DNA of 64,000 nt from Roseibium sp. TrichSKD4 (GTDB lineage Bacteria > Pseudomonadota > Alphaproteobacteria > Rhizobiales > Stappiaceae): NCBI RefSeq assembly GCF_000148725.1, contig NZ_GL476311.1, positions 131,501 through 195,500 of the forward strand. The letters run 5' to 3'. The position numbers and the translations under genes are program-made. Shown in pieces: positions 8,237-17,731 of this stretch (its first letter is position 1; every line of letters begins with the position of its first letter). A model generated the notes under the pieces. The model did no database searches. It was given only the letters and a program-made list of their open reading frames with translations, and had not been told where the DNA came from.

Positions 8237-10823
8237 TCCTTTGTGGCACCACGATCAGTTTCTCGGGCGCGCGGCCCTCGAGCGATTTTTGAACGAAATC
8301 AAGTGCCAAGGTAGCTGCTTCGACCTCGTCTTTGGAAGCCTCTTTTGCAATTGTCAGCTCACCGCGCCGTTTTCCGTTGATCTGGATCGGATATGTGACG
8401 CTGTCATCCACAAGCAGAGCTGCTTCCGGGGTTGGCCAGCTCGTTTCGCAGATCAAACCATCTGCACCCAATGCCTGCCAGCACTCTTCGGCCAGGTGCG
8501 GCATAACCGGCGCGATGATCTGTACAAGAAAACGAGCGGCTTCATGCAGGGCAGCGCTTCGTCCTGCGTCATTATCCTTGCCGTTCAAAACCTTGCTGAT
8601 CTGATTAACTAGATCGTAGGAGCGGGCGATGACGCGGTTAAATCCAAGCATCTCCAGATCATGCGTGACAGCATCAAGCGTCTTGTGCGTTGCTTTGCGC
8701 AGGTCCAGAGCTGCGCCTGAAGCGTCAGCAGGAGTTCCGGTTTGCTCAATTTCGGAGATGTCGCCGATCAGCCTCCAAACGCGCTGAACGAAGCGCCAAG
8801 CGCCCTGAACACCTTCTTCTGTCCAGATGACATCCCGCTCGGGTGGGGAGTCGGACAGCATGAACCAGCGGGCAGTGTCTGCGCCATAGGTGTCGATGAT
8901 GTCGGTCGGGTCGATTGTGTTCTTTTTCGACTTCGACATCTTTTCAATCGAGCCGATGGCGACAGGCTTTCCAGTTTCGCTGTGAACAGCGGATCGTGCC
9001 CCATCAGCTTCTGAGATTGTGATGTCTGCCGGGCTTAGCCACGCGCCATCTTCTGACTTGTAGGTTTCGTGAACCACCATGCCTTGTGTGAACAGACCCT
9101 TGAAGGGTTCTTTCAGATCAAGGGCACCGACCTCTTGCATCGCACGGGTAAAGAACCGCGAATACAGGAGGTGAAGGATCGCGTGTTCAATTCCGCCGAT
9201 GTATTGATCGACAGGGAGCCAGTCGGTCGCTGTTTGTGGCTCGGTTGGCTGGCTACAACGCGGGGCGGTGAAGCGGGCGAAATACCACGAGGAATCAACG
9301 AACGTGTCCATGGTATCGGTTTCGCGTTTGGCTGGCTTGCCGCAGTTCGGGCAGGCTACGTCACGCCAGGTCGGATGACGATCCAGCGGGTTACCCGGTT
9401 TTTCAAAATCGATGTCGGATGGCAGTTCGACTGGAAGGTTCTCTTCCTTTTCTGGCACCACACCACAGTCGTCACAGTGAACAACCGGGATCGGACACCC
9501 CCAATAGCGCTGTCGGGAAATACCCCAATCGCGCAGGCGGTAATTGACCTGACGCTCGCCTTGCGGCGCGTCATCAATAGAGATGGCTTCAAGCTTAGCA
9601 GCAACGGCTTCCTTCGCGTCTGCGATCGACAACCCGTTCAGGAAGTCAGAATTGAAGATCGTGCCGTCGTCGGTGTAGGCCTCGTCAGCCACGTCAAAGG
9701 TTGCCGGGTCAGCGTCTTTCGGCAAGACAACCGGACGGACCGGCAGACCATACTTGCGGGCAAAGTCCAGATCGCGTTGATCGTGGGCCGGGCAGGCGAA
9801 GATTGCGCCGGTGCCGTAATCCATCAGGATGAAATTGGCGACGTAAACCGGCAACTCGATGCTGTCATCCAGAGGGTGTTTGACACGAAGACCAGTGTCT
9901 ACGCCCTTTTTTTCTGCCTTTTCAATGGCTTCCTCAGATGTGCCGACGCGTCGACATTCATCGATGAAGTCTTTGAGGGCCGGATTGGTTTCAGCCAGTT
10001 TGACGGAAATCGGGTGATCCGGAGAGAGGCCCATGAACGATGCACCGAATAAAGTGTCCGGACGGGTCGTGAAGATTTCCAGCGAGGTGTCGCCCGTTGG
10101 TGCAGCTTCGGTAAAGGCAAAGCGAACGCGTAGACCTTCTGATCGTCCGATCCAGTTTTTCTGCATCAGGCGAACTTTGTCCGGCCAGCGGTCGAGAGTT
10201 TCAATTGCTTCCAAAAGGTCTTCAGAATAATCGGAGATCTTGAAAAACCATTGGGTCAGTTCGCGCTGCTCAACCAAAGCACCAGAGCGCCAGCCGCGTC
10301 CGTCGATCACCTGTTCATTCGCCAGAACGGTCATATCGACCGGGTCCCAGTTGACCTTGGACTTTTTCCGGTAAACGAGACCTGCCTCCAAACATTTCAG
10401 GAAGAGGTTTTGCTGCTGGGTGTAGTATTCAACATCGCATGTGGCGAACTCCCGGCTCCAATCTAGGGATAGACCCATGGACTTGAGTTGGTCGCGCATG
10501 GTTGCGATGTTTTCATAAGTCCAGTCGCGCGGGTGAACCTTGTTTTGCATGGCCGCGTTTTCCGCCGGCATGCCGAACGCGTCCCAACCCATCGGGTGGA
10601 GAACGTTGAAACCTTTTGCGCGTTTGTACCGCGCCACAACGTCGCCCATCGCGTAATTGCGCACATGGCCCATATGAATGCGGCCGGACGGGTAGGGGAA
10701 CATCTCTAGGACATAGTATTTGTCGCGTGGGTCATCGTTGTGCGTAACGAAGACGTCCTTGTCGTTCCAAACCTTCTGCCAGCGCGCTTCCACTTCGCGC
10801 GCGTTATACCGTTCCGTTGCCAT
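8217..10823 (-). CDS. leuS: Leucyl-tRNA synthetase
   Basis: This class I synthetase charges tRNA-Leu. The HIGH signature appears as HMGH within [15 protein letters not shown], and the KMSKS loop reads [12 protein letters not shown]1 editing domain lies in the middle and an anticodon-binding domain at the C-terminus. It is 868 residues from the ATG at 10823; family members begin [16 protein letters not shown], so an in-frame start at 10904 is rejected. It leads the leuS-lptE-holA unit and is divergent from the yggS-type gene. Confidence 0.97.
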   Translation of the reverse strand: MATERYNAREVEARWQKVWNDKDVFVTHNDDPRDKYYVLEMFPYPSGRIHMGHVRNYAMGDVVARYKRAKGFNVLHPMGWDAFGMPAENAAMQNKVHPRDWTYENIATMRDQLKSMGLSLDWSREFATCDVEYYTQQQNLFLKCLEAGLVYRKKSKVNWDPVDMTVLANEQVIDGRGWRSGALVEQRELTQWFFKISDYSEDLLEAIETLDRWPDKVRLMQKNWIGRSEGLRVRFAFTEAAPTGDTSLEIFTTRPDTLFGASFMGLSPDHPISVKLAETNPALKDFIDECRRVGTSEEAIEKAEKKGVDTGLRVKHPLDDSIELPVYVANFILMDYGTGAIFACPAHDQRDLDFARKYGLPVRPVVLPKDADPATFDVADEAYTDDGTIFNSDFLNGLSIADAKEAVAAKLEAISIDDAPQGERQVNYRLRDWGISRQRYWGCPIPVVHCDDCGVVPEKEENLPVELPSDIDFEKPGNPLDRHPTWRDVACPNCGKPAKRETDTMDTFVDSSWYFARFTAPRCSQPTEPQTATDWLPVDQYIGGIEHAILHLLYSRFFTRAMQEVGALDLKEPFKGLFTQGMVVHETYKSEDGAWLSPADITISEADGARSAVHSETGKPVAIGSIEKMSKSKKNTIDPTDIIDTYGADTARWFMLSDSPPERDVIWTEEGVQGAWRFVQRVWRLIGDISEIEQTGTPADASGAALDLRKATHKTLDAVTHDLEMLGFNRVIARSYDLVNQISKVLNGKDNDAGRSAALHEAARFLVQIIAPVMPHLAEECWQALGADGLICETSWPTPEAALLVDDSVTYPIQINGKRRGELTIAKEASKDEVEAATLALDFVQKSLEGRAPEKLIVVPQRIVNVVV

Positions 10824-11049
10824 CAAAAATTGCCGTTTTTCTTGCGCATCACATCCGGGATCTGATGCATTTTTTCCTTTGGTGAGTGACTGTCGGACAG
10901 TCACCAGAAATTTGCGTTCCGGTCAACCGAGTTAAGCCGGTCTGACCCATAAAAAGGCCGGAATATCAGGAAGACGGGTCGGGTCTTGCTTTTTTGGCGT
11001 GCGCGCCCCAATCAAAGGGAAGACTAACCAACCGAACCCGAGGCACAAG

Positions 11050-11724
11050 ATGAGTGACACAGCAACCGACCGATTGGCCAGCGTTCAAGCAGAGCTTCGC
11101 CGCGCAGAAAGTGACGGCAATCGGGAGAATGGCTCTGTGACGTTGATTGCCGTATCTAAAACCTTTGAGGCGAATGATATTCGCCCTGTTTTGGGTGCCG
11201 GACAGCGGGTGTTTGGCGAAAACCGTGTCCAAGAGGCCATGGGCAAGTGGCCGGGGCTTCGTGAAGAGTTTGAGGGAGTGGAACTTCATTTGATCGGTCC
11301 GCTTCAGTCCAACAAGGCAAAGGAAGCTGTTCAAACCTTCGATGTCATTCACACGGTTGATCGGCAAAAGATCGCGAAGGCACTTAAGGCTGAAATGGAT
11401 AAGCAGGGCAGGGACCTGCCGTGTTTTGTTCAGGTCAATACCGGTGAAGAGCCGCAAAAAGCCGGGATTTCGCCGAAAGAAACGGATGCTTTTGTAACCT
11501 TTTGCCAGAACGACATTCGATTGAACATCGTCGGCTTGATGTGCATTCCGCCGGTTGAAGAGGCTCCGGGGCCGCATTTTGCGCTTCTGGAAGAGATTGC
11601 CAAACGCAACAGTTTGAAACAGCTTTCCATGGGAATGTCGTCGGACTACGAGATAGCCGTTGGTTTCGGTGCAACCCATGTACGCGTCGGCTCGGCGATC
11701 TTTGGAGCTCGGGACTACCCTTGA
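11050..11724 (+). CDS. YggS-family pyridoxal phosphate homeostasis protein
   Basis: This is a PLPBP/YggS protein, a single-domain alanine-racemase-like barrel that binds PLP and buffers vitamin B6 without a known catalytic reaction. The PLP lysine is K37 in LIAVSKTF. HLIGPLQSNKAK and the phosphate-binding end SMGMSSDYEIAVGFG are conserved. The ATG at 11050 gives 224 residues and matches family starts; an in-frame start at 10999 is unlikely. It is transcribed away from leuS, and the shared 230-base gap should hold both promoters. Confidence 0.93.
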   Translation: MSDTATDRLASVQAELRRAESDGNRENGSVTLIAVSKTFEANDIRPVLGAGQRVFGENRVQEAMGKWPGLREEFEGVELHLIGPLQSNKAKEAVQTFDVIHTVDRQKIAKALKAEMDKQGRDLPCFVQVNTGEEPQKAGISPKETDAFVTFCQNDIRLNIVGLMCIPPVEEAPGPHFALLEEIAKRNSLKQLSMGMSSDYEIAVGFGATHVRVGSAIFGARDYP

Positions 11725-11938
11725 GGCAAAAAGGGAGCCTTTTCCTTGACTCTCTGGCCTTCTTGTGGCATCTCGCGCCCACTCCATATGAGTGAGTAGA
11801 TACATTCGATTGCCGACTGGGACCCGAAAAGGTGTAAAGAGTTCCCGGAGGTTCACACCCGACAGCGCGATGCGCCCTCGGGTGCGATACTGCTTTGTGC
11901 ATTCGTTTGCGCCAAAGGTGATTTGCTGCTCAAGGAAA

Positions 11939-11952
11939 CCGGGCGTGCCCGG
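11939..11952 (+). other. Small GC-rich hairpin in the ffh leader
   Basis: CCGGGC and GCCCGG form a 6-bp perfect stem with a 2-base centre, 9 bases before the ffh ribosome-binding site AGGAAG (11961-11966). The rest of the yggS-ffh gap (about 240 bases) shows no gene, and no 4.5S RNA consensus was found in it. A regulatory role is speculative. Confidence 0.35.
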
Positions 11953-11971
11953 ACAACGTTAGGAAGTGTTG

Positions 11972-13531
11972 ATGTTTGAAAGCCTGTCCGATCGATTAAG
12001 CGGAATTTTCGACAAGCTCACCGGCCGTGGTGCCTTGTCAGAAAACGACGTGAATGAAGCGCTGCGCGAAATTCGCCGCGCGTTGATCGAGGCGGACGTG
12101 GCGCTTCCGGTTGTTCGGTCTTTCACGGACAAGGTGAAACACCGGGCTGTTGGCGCGGAAGTCGTCAAATCAGTAACGCCGGGCCAGATGGTTGTGAAAA
12201 TTGTTCATGACCAGCTGATCGAAATGCTCGGTGTGGACGGTCAGGCGATTGATCTGAATGCACCGGCGCCTGTTGCCATCATGATGGTGGGTCTTCAGGG
12301 CTCTGGTAAGACAACCACAACATCAAAGATTGCTCGTCGCTTAACCCAGCGCGACAAGCGCAAGGTCTTGATGGCCTCGCTTGATACGCGCCGTCCTGCT
12401 GCGCAAGAGCAGCTCAAGGTTCTTGGTGAGCAGAACGAGATCGACACGCTGCCAATCATTGAGGGACAGGGGCCGGTTGAGATTGCCAATCGGGCCATGT
12501 CTGCGGCCAAGCTCGGTGGATATGATGTTGTCATGCTTGATACGGCGGGTCGGATCCACATCGACGAGCCGTTGATGGTGGAAATGGCTGAGGTCAAGAA
12601 GGCCGCTCAGCCTCACGAAATTCTACTGGTTGCCGACGCTCTCACCGGTCAGGACGCAGTGAACCTCGCCAAGAGCTTTGACGAGCGGGTCGGGATTACC
12701 GGTATTGCACTCACCCGTATGGATGGTGACGGGCGCGGTGGTGCGGCTCTCTCCATGCAGGCCGTCACAGGTAAACCGGTGAAGTTGATCGGTACCGGCG
12801 AAAAATCCGATGCGCTTGAAGATTTCTACCCGAAGCGGATCGCAGACCGCATTTTGGGCATGGGCGACATTGTTTCGCTCGTTGAAAAGGCGTCCGAGGC
12901 TATTGATGCGGAAAAAGCCGCAAAGATTGCCAAACGGATGCAAAAGGGTCACTTCGACCTTGATGATCTGGCTGAACAACTCAAACAGATGGAAAAGCTG
13001 GGCGGTATGTCTGGCATGATGGGCATGTTGCCGGGTGTCGGCAAGATGAAGAAGCAAATCGACGCGGCTGGCGTTGATGACAAGATGTTCAAGCGGCAGG
13101 TTGCCATCATCCAGTCTATGACACCGAGCGAGCGCCGCAAACCTGAGCTTTTGAAGGCCAGCCGCAAAAAACGCGTTGCTGCCGGCTCTGGAGTACAGGT
13201 TGCCGAGGTCAACAAGCTTTTGAAAATGCACCGCCAGATGGCGGACATGATGAAAAAAATGGGCAAGGGCAAAGGCATGCTCGGCAAGCTGATGGGCGGC
13301 TTGGGCGGTGGAATGCCGGATGTCGATCCGAAGGCTTTGGAAGAAATGGCCAAATCCAGCCAGCTGCCCGGGGGAGGGGAGTTGCCAAAAGGATTGCCTG
13401 GTGGACTACCGGGCGGTCTTGGAGGTGCTGGTTTGCCACCTGGGATGCCAGGCCTTCCGGGCCTTGGTGGACCGAAAATGCCAGGAGGGCTCGGTGGTTT
13501 GCCGGGCATGGGTAAAGGCAAGAAAAAATGA
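11972..13531 (+). CDS. ffh: Signal recognition particle protein Ffh (SRP54)
   Basis: Ffh is the GTPase that, with 4.5S RNA, targets nascent membrane proteins to FtsY. The N domain precedes the G domain: GLQGSGKTT near residues 108-116, DTAGR near 190, and TRMDGD near 247. The methionine-rich M domain (QMEKLGGMSGMMGMLPG) spans roughly 300-440. A Gly/Pro/Leu-rich tail of about 65 residues follows (for example GLPGGLPGGLGGAGLPPG), longer and more repetitive than in E. coli. The ATG at 11972 has AGGAAG 5 bases upstream. The stop overlaps the next start as ATGA. Confidence 0.97.
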   Translation: MFESLSDRLSGIFDKLTGRGALSENDVNEALREIRRALIEADVALPVVRSFTDKVKHRAVGAEVVKSVTPGQMVVKIVHDQLIEMLGVDGQAIDLNAPAPVAIMMVGLQGSGKTTTTSKIARRLTQRDKRKVLMASLDTRRPAAQEQLKVLGEQNEIDTLPIIEGQGPVEIANRAMSAAKLGGYDVVMLDTAGRIHIDEPLMVEMAEVKKAAQPHEILLVADALTGQDAVNLAKSFDERVGITGIALTRMDGDGRGGAALSMQAVTGKPVKLIGTGEKSDALEDFYPKRIADRILGMGDIVSLVEKASEAIDAEKAAKIAKRMQKGHFDLDDLAEQLKQMEKLGGMSGMMGMLPGVGKMKKQIDAAGVDDKMFKRQVAIIQSMTPSERRKPELLKASRKKRVAAGSGVQVAEVNKLLKMHRQMADMMKKMGKGKGMLGKLMGGLGGGMPDVDPKALEEMAKSSQLPGGGELPKGLPGGLPGGLGGAGLPPGMPGLPGLGGPKMPGGLGGLPGMGKGKKK

Positions 13532-13851
13532 GTGATGCTGAACAGCGGCTTGGAAGCAGCGCAGCGCTGGAAGAGCTGAAATGTTTGCGCGGCTCTATCG
13601 ACAATATCGATGCCGCATTGGTGCACATGCTGGCTGAACGCTTCAAGTGCACTCAAAAGGTTGGCCACCTGAAGGCCCAACATGATTTGCCGCCGGCAGA
13701 CCCGGCGCGCGAGAGGATCCAGATCGAACGGCTTCGCCAATTGGCAAGCGATGCCAATCTCGATCCTGATTTTGCCGAGAAATTTTTGAACTTCATCGTT
13801 CGGGAAGTCATCCGGCACCATGAAGCCATTGCTGCGGAAAGCGGCAACTAG
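13528..13851 (+). CDS. AroQ-type chorismate mutase
   Basis: This enzyme converts chorismate to prephenate for Phe/Tyr synthesis. At 107 residues it is a stand-alone all-helical AroQ domain. The first helix has LRGSIDNIDAALVHMLAER with the active-site arginine, followed by the lysine-containing QKVGHLKA and a C-terminal FIVREVIRHHE helix. The start overlaps the ffh stop by 4 bases, so translation is probably coupled. The ffh-chorismate mutase-rpsP-rimM-trmD order is familiar in this group. Confidence 0.9.
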   Translation: MSDAEQRLGSSAALEELKCLRGSIDNIDAALVHMLAERFKCTQKVGHLKAQHDLPPADPARERIQIERLRQLASDANLDPDFAEKFLNFIVREVIRHHEAIAAESGN

Positions 13852-13869
13852 AAAACTGGAGAAGACATA

Positions 13870-14226
13870 ATGGCTACGAAAATTCGCCTGGCACGTGGCG
13901 GTTCCAAAAAGCGCCCTTACTACCGCATCGTTGTTGCTGACATTCGCGCACCGCGTGATGGCCGTTTCATCGAAAAGGTTGGTTCCTACAACCCGATGCT
14001 GCCGAAGGATTCCGAAGACCGCGTCAAGCTGGACGTTGAGCGGATTCAATACTGGCTCGGCAATGGCGCGCAGCCGACCGACCGTGTTCACCGTTTTCTG
14101 GACGCCGCTGGCCTCTTGAAGCGTGAGCCGCGCAACAACCCGAAAAAAGCTCAGCTTGGCCGTAAGGCGCAAGAGCGTCTGGATGAGAAAAAAGCAGCTG
14201 AAGAAGAAGCTGCAGCAGCAGAATAA
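13870..14226 (+). CDS. rpsP: 30S ribosomal protein S16
   Basis: S16 is a small-subunit assembly protein. The N-terminus ([20 protein letters not shown]) and the segment [10 protein letters not shown] are diagnostic. It is 118 residues with an Ala/Glu/Lys-rich tail ([12 protein letters not shown]), longer than in E. coli (82) but usual in Alphaproteobacteria. A GGAG-containing ribosome site precedes the ATG, and the gene is followed by rimM. Confidence 0.97.
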   Translation: MATKIRLARGGSKKRPYYRIVVADIRAPRDGRFIEKVGSYNPMLPKDSEDRVKLDVERIQYWLGNGAQPTDRVHRFLDAAGLLKREPRNNPKKAQLGRKAQERLDEKKAAEEEAAAAE

Positions 14227-14267
14227 GGCCGCAATGTCTGTGGCGATAAACGATTAAGGTCCGCGCA

Positions 14268-14807
14268 ATGAGTGAAACAGACAATTCTCTGGTGCTCATG
14301 GCGCGGATCGGCGCAGCGCATGGCATTCGTGGGGAGGTGCGGGTCAAAGCCTTTGGTGATGACCCCCTCTCCTTCACGGACTACGGTGAACTGATTACCA
14401 AGTCGGGTGATACAACGTTTGAAGTTGAACGGGCCCGGATTCAAAAAACGGTTGTTGTGACCAAATTCAAGGGCATCAATGATCGCAACGCTGCGGAAGA
14501 GCTCAACGGCGTTGAACTCTTTGTCCATCGTGACCAGCTGCCCGAGTTGGAAGATGACGAGTTTTACCACGACGATCTGGTTGGCATGGCGGTCACGGAC
14601 CTTGAAGGGACTGACCTTGGCAAGGTTGTGATGGTTCAAGATTTCGGTGCAGGTGATCTGCTGGAAGTCAGACCGAAACGCGGACCAACATTTTACATGC
14701 CTTTTTCAAAGGCATTCGTGCCGGAAATCGACATCGAGAACCGGGTGGTCAAGGCAGATCTACCGGATGATTATTTTTCTGTTTCGTCGTCGGATGAAGA
14801 GCGCTGA
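14268..14807 (+). CDS. rimM: Ribosome maturation factor RimM
   Basis: RimM assists assembly of the 30S head around S19 and S13. The N-terminal RimM domain shows LMARIGAAHGIRGEVRVKAF, and the C-terminal PRC-barrel shows FYHDDLVGMAV and the FYMPFSKAFVPEID segment. It is 179 residues and lies 41 bases after rpsP. Its 3' end overlaps the convergent VanZ-like gene by 37 bases, which separates rimM from trmD. Confidence 0.95.
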   Translation: MSETDNSLVLMARIGAAHGIRGEVRVKAFGDDPLSFTDYGELITKSGDTTFEVERARIQKTVVVTKFKGINDRNAAEELNGVELFVHRDQLPELEDDEFYHDDLVGMAVTDLEGTDLGKVVMVQDFGAGDLLEVRPKRGPTFYMPFSKAFVPEIDIENRVVKADLPDDYFSVSSSDEER

Positions 14808-15283
14808 ACTTCAGAGCGAACCGGCTGAAGGCCCATATTCTCTAGATTGAGTGAAATTGGATCAGACGCCATCGCTTGTCTGACTTCAGAACGCTTCAAC
14901 GCAATGCCAACGACCACCAGTGCAATCCCGATTGCATTGGCAATCGCGTCATCAACTGATGCGTAATGGTGCGGCAAAAATCCCTGAATAATCTCTCCCC
15001 CGACGCCAAGGCCAAAAGAAACGATTGCTGATATGCGCAAACGGCAGCAGAACAGCGTGTGAATGGAGAGCGTCAATAGACCGAAAAAGCCAACATGGAC
15101 GATCTTGTCATAGGGATGGTCAATTCCGGTGTTGAACACCAGTCCGACCAACACACCAAACGTCATGAGGCTTGCCAGCGGGATCAGGCGAGTGAGCGAA
15201 ATGTCCAGATAATGTTGATCCACGCGAGACTGGATAAATCTTGGCAATTTGATGCTGATTGCCTTATTCCGGAACAAGAGCAC
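14771..15283 (-). CDS. VanZ-like membrane protein
   Basis: The protein has 170 residues with about four hydrophobic segments (around 30-50, 63-80, 84-100 and 117-135). It carries the VanZ-type signature in which a D-K-x-x-H motif (YDKIVHVGFFGLL) is followed by GVGGEIIQGFLP and a DDAIAN segment. VanZ-like proteins are polytopic and of unsettled function; no vancomycin-resistance role should be inferred. It has a GTG start, is convergent to rimM and overlaps its last 37 bases. It is transcribed away from trmD. Confidence 0.75.
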   Translation of the reverse strand: MLLFRNKAISIKLPRFIQSRVDQHYLDISLTRLIPLASLMTFGVLVGLVFNTGIDHPYDKIVHVGFFGLLTLSIHTLFCCRLRISAIVSFGLGVGGEIIQGFLPHHYASVDDAIANAIGIALVVVGIALKRSEVRQAMASDPISLNLENMGLQPVRSEVQRSSSDDETEK

Positions 15284-15444
15284 GACACCCTCCTTGGTTG
15301 GGTCATGGTGTCATAGCCTGTCATTGATTAACAACTTGTCTTGACGTCCCGGTTTGCGAGGAAATTTGGAGCGTCAATCGTTGCGTTAGTTAATCAAATA
15401 CAGAGTTTTGGCAAAAATTGCAGGTATAGGAAAGCAGCGGCGAT

Positions 15445-16146
15445 ATGGCCTTTCATGCGACCATCTTGACCTTGTATCCGGATATGTTCCCAGGGCCTTT
15501 GGGGCACAGTCTGGCCGGTCGTGGGCTTGAGAAGGACTTGTGGTCGCTTGAGGCCCGTCAAATTCGAGATCATGCGACGGATAAACACCGATCTGTCGAT
15601 GACACGCCTGCTGGGGGTGGTGCTGGAATGGTGCTGCGGGCCGACGTGTTGTCCAAAGCCATCGATGCGTGTAGCGAGGATGCGGATGAGCGCCCCCGCC
15701 TCCTGATGAGCCCGCGGGGTCGTCCCTTCACCCAAAAACGGGCTTATGAGCTCGCAAGAGGACCTGGAGCAATCATTGTTTGTGGCCGGTTCGAAGGGAT
15801 TGATCAGCGGGTGATCGACAGCCGCCAACTGGAAGAAGTTTCGGTTGGAGATTACATTCTCTCAGGTGGAGAAATGGCCGCGCTGACTATGCTTGATGCT
15901 ATTGTGAGGTTGATCCCCGGCGTTATGGGAAATATGGAAAGCGCCAATACAGAGAGCTTCGAAAATGGGCTGCTGGAACATCCACACTACACACGGCCCA
16001 CCGTTTTTGAGGATATGGCCATTCCGGATGTCTTGACGTCTGGCAATCATAAGAAAATTGCTGAATGGCGATTGGAACAGTCTGAGCGGTTAACCTGTCA
16101 GCGTCGCCCTGATCTTTGGGACGCTTATCTTGATCAGGAAAGCTGA
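15445..16146 (+). CDS. trmD: tRNA (guanine-N1)-methyltransferase TrmD
   Basis: TrmD makes m1G37 in tRNAs and so prevents frameshifting. It is a SPOUT enzyme with a trefoil knot. The segments [27 protein letters not shown] and [10 protein letters not shown] form the SAM-binding knot. It is 233 residues and full length. It is separated from rimM by the VanZ-like gene on the other strand. It normally pairs with rplS, here found 3.3 kb downstream beyond the pilus-accessory island, which suggests that island is an insertion. Confidence 0.96.
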   Translation: MAFHATILTLYPDMFPGPLGHSLAGRGLEKDLWSLEARQIRDHATDKHRSVDDTPAGGGAGMVLRADVLSKAIDACSEDADERPRLLMSPRGRPFTQKRAYELARGPGAIIVCGRFEGIDQRVIDSRQLEEVSVGDYILSGGEMAALTMLDAIVRLIPGVMGNMESANTESFENGLLEHPHYTRPTVFEDMAIPDVLTSGNHKKIAEWRLEQSERLTCQRRPDLWDAYLDQES

Positions 16147-16614
16147 GTCTAGAGCACGTCCAATCAACCTTAAACGTGGTCTGCGCTTCAGCTTGCCGGA
16201 CAGCGTTCGAATGCCCGAGCTACAGTGAGGTCGATCGGTAGAATGCGTCCAACACTATAAACCCGACCGGATCCATCAGGTAGGCCCTCATCTAGGGAGA
16301 TGAGCGTCTGAGCGCTTTGTTGATTGATTTCGTTCCGGGAATTTGAACCTTTTCAGGCCCTTAAAGCAAAAGTGGCAGCTGCCAGAGACAGCTGCCACGA
16401 AACCGTTGAAAAGTGCTAAAATATAACTTTAACAACAAGTCTCCCAAGCCTGCGATACAACCAACCCTCAGGAGGAAGGGGTTAGTATTCGCGGCTACCG
16501 AAATTATTATGCAGGTGTTTTCCTGAATGTCTTCATTAAATAGCGTGAAAAATACTGATCAAATTTCACGCTTGTGCGGGTTTATGCCCGTGTCTACCGC
16601 ACCAGCAATATCAA
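16147..16614. other. Gene-free gap between trmD and the TadE-like gene
   Basis: No credible reading frame was seen in these 468 bases. The gap is richer in A+T in its right half than the flanking core genes. Its only clear structure is the inverted repeat described separately at 16361-16398. Confidence 0.6.
16361..16398 (-). terminator. Probable terminator of the minus-strand TadE/TadG island
   Basis: GTGGCAGCTG (16372-16381) and CAGCTGCCAC (16389-16398) form a perfect 10-bp stem with a 7-base loop. Read on the minus strand, the stem is followed by TTTTGCTTTAA. It lies about 215 bases beyond the stop of the last TadE-like gene. Confidence 0.65.
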
Positions 16615-17160
16615 TTAGCAACCAAAATTCAGTTCTTTGATGAAGCGTGGTCGACGAAATTGAACATCTTCAAGCGTAATTGTTCCGATCAGATCGTTGA
16701 CCAACAATGGTTTGTAGGTTGATTTGATGGAGACGAGAACAACGGAATCCCCCTCGGGAACGTAAGGCAAACTCAAGCCACCAAGCTGGTCTTTTGTCAG
16801 TTCCTTGCCCGACTTATTACTTTGGCTGCACACCAATTGGAGATCTGGCTTATTGTCAAAAGGGTTCCGGATACTCGCCATCACAATGACTGGGTCCGTC
16901 TTGTCAGCATATTGGCCCATAATAGCAGAGGTTGTCGCAAGCACGTTTTGGATGTCTTTGCTGGAGAGGTTCTCCTGGAACCGACTAAGGAGATCTGATC
17001 CTGCATGAGAAGCTACAGACAGTGCTCTGTTGGCTCGGAAGCCGTCAAACATCACAATTACATTGATAAAAAATACCAGCATTAACGGGAACATGATGGC
17101 AAACTCGACGGCCGTTGCTCCACCTTCCCTTAAGATTAGATTTCGGAATGCCCGCAGCAT
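16615..17160 (-). CDS. TadE/TadF-like pilus assembly protein
   Basis: This is a TadE-like pseudopilin-type protein of the tight-adherence (Flp pilus) class, anchored in the inner membrane by one N-terminal helix. Residues 12-40 show the class signature GGATAVEFAIMFPLMLVFF: a glycine-rich stretch, an A-x-E-F-A peptidase-like site and a hydrophobic segment. The remaining 140 residues are periplasmic and not recognised. It is 181 residues. It is the only unbroken member of the three-gene minus-strand island and follows the broken TadE-like gene by 3 bases. No tadA/B/C or flp gene is in the window. Confidence 0.75.
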   Translation of the reverse strand: MLRAFRNLILREGGATAVEFAIMFPLMLVFFINVIVMFDGFRANRALSVASHAGSDLLSRFQENLSSKDIQNVLATTSAIMGQYADKTDPVIVMASIRNPFDNKPDLQLVCSQSNKSGKELTKDQLGGLSLPYVPEGDSVVLVSIKSTYKPLLVNDLIGTITLEDVQFRRPRFIKELNFGC

Positions 17161-17163
17161 CTC

Positions 17164-17721
17164 TTAAAACGGCTCGTTCATAAAGGTTGTACTTGAAATA
17201 AGCTGGTGCCGGTCACTGTTAGTTTTGGGTAATGCAAGTCCCAATCCGAAACCGGGGGTCAGGATACTGACTGTCATGCAGGCGCGCATGAAAATGATTG
17301 TGCTTCCGCCGCCGGGGTTGAAGTCGACTGCTGGCTTAATTGGAACATCCTTGTCATGGCAAACAGCATCAGATGCTGGAAGATCAGTATAACTTGCAAC
17401 CGGTGTGAGTTCGATCGTCAAATTTGATTGGCAACTCGGAAAGAGCAAAGATACTTTATCACAAATGGACTTCTCAAAATCGCTTGCGGAGAGTGTTCCC
17501 TCCCCGAGACCTTCTGAGAATGTTCCGATTTAGATTAGTTTTGATGTTTTCGTTAGCGTGTCGTCCAACAACACCATTCGAGTATAAAGGAGACCAACCT
17601 CAAAGGCTAAGAACAATAGCGCAAAAAATACCGGTCCTAGTATCGCGAATTCAATCGCGCTAAAACCTCTTGCGTCAGATCTCAGATCCGGAAGTGTGTT
17701 GGCAAGACGGCAAAAGTGCAT
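17164..17721 (-). pseudogene. TadE-like pilus assembly protein interrupted by an in-frame TAA
   Basis: The frame reads as one TadE-like protein of about 185 codons. The N-terminal part has ARGFSAIEFAILGPVFFALLFLAFEVG as signature plus membrane helix, shown here in pieces: GFSAIEFAIL then the helix, then LLYTRMVLLDDTLTKTSKLI. A TAA stop occupies 17530-17532. The same frame continues with IGTFSEGLGEGTLSASDFEK and a cysteine-bearing C-terminal domain to 17164. A CAA-to-TAA change (Gln to stop) would explain it. The start at ATG 17721 follows the upstream gene's stop by 10 bases. A sequencing error or stop readthrough cannot be excluded. Confidence 0.75.
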
Positions 17722-17731
17722 TGCTTGCCGC

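Noticed and set aside
11725-11965. A possible 4.5S RNA gene next to ffh.
   Set aside because: The conserved AGGAAGCAGCC-type loop is absent from the gap.
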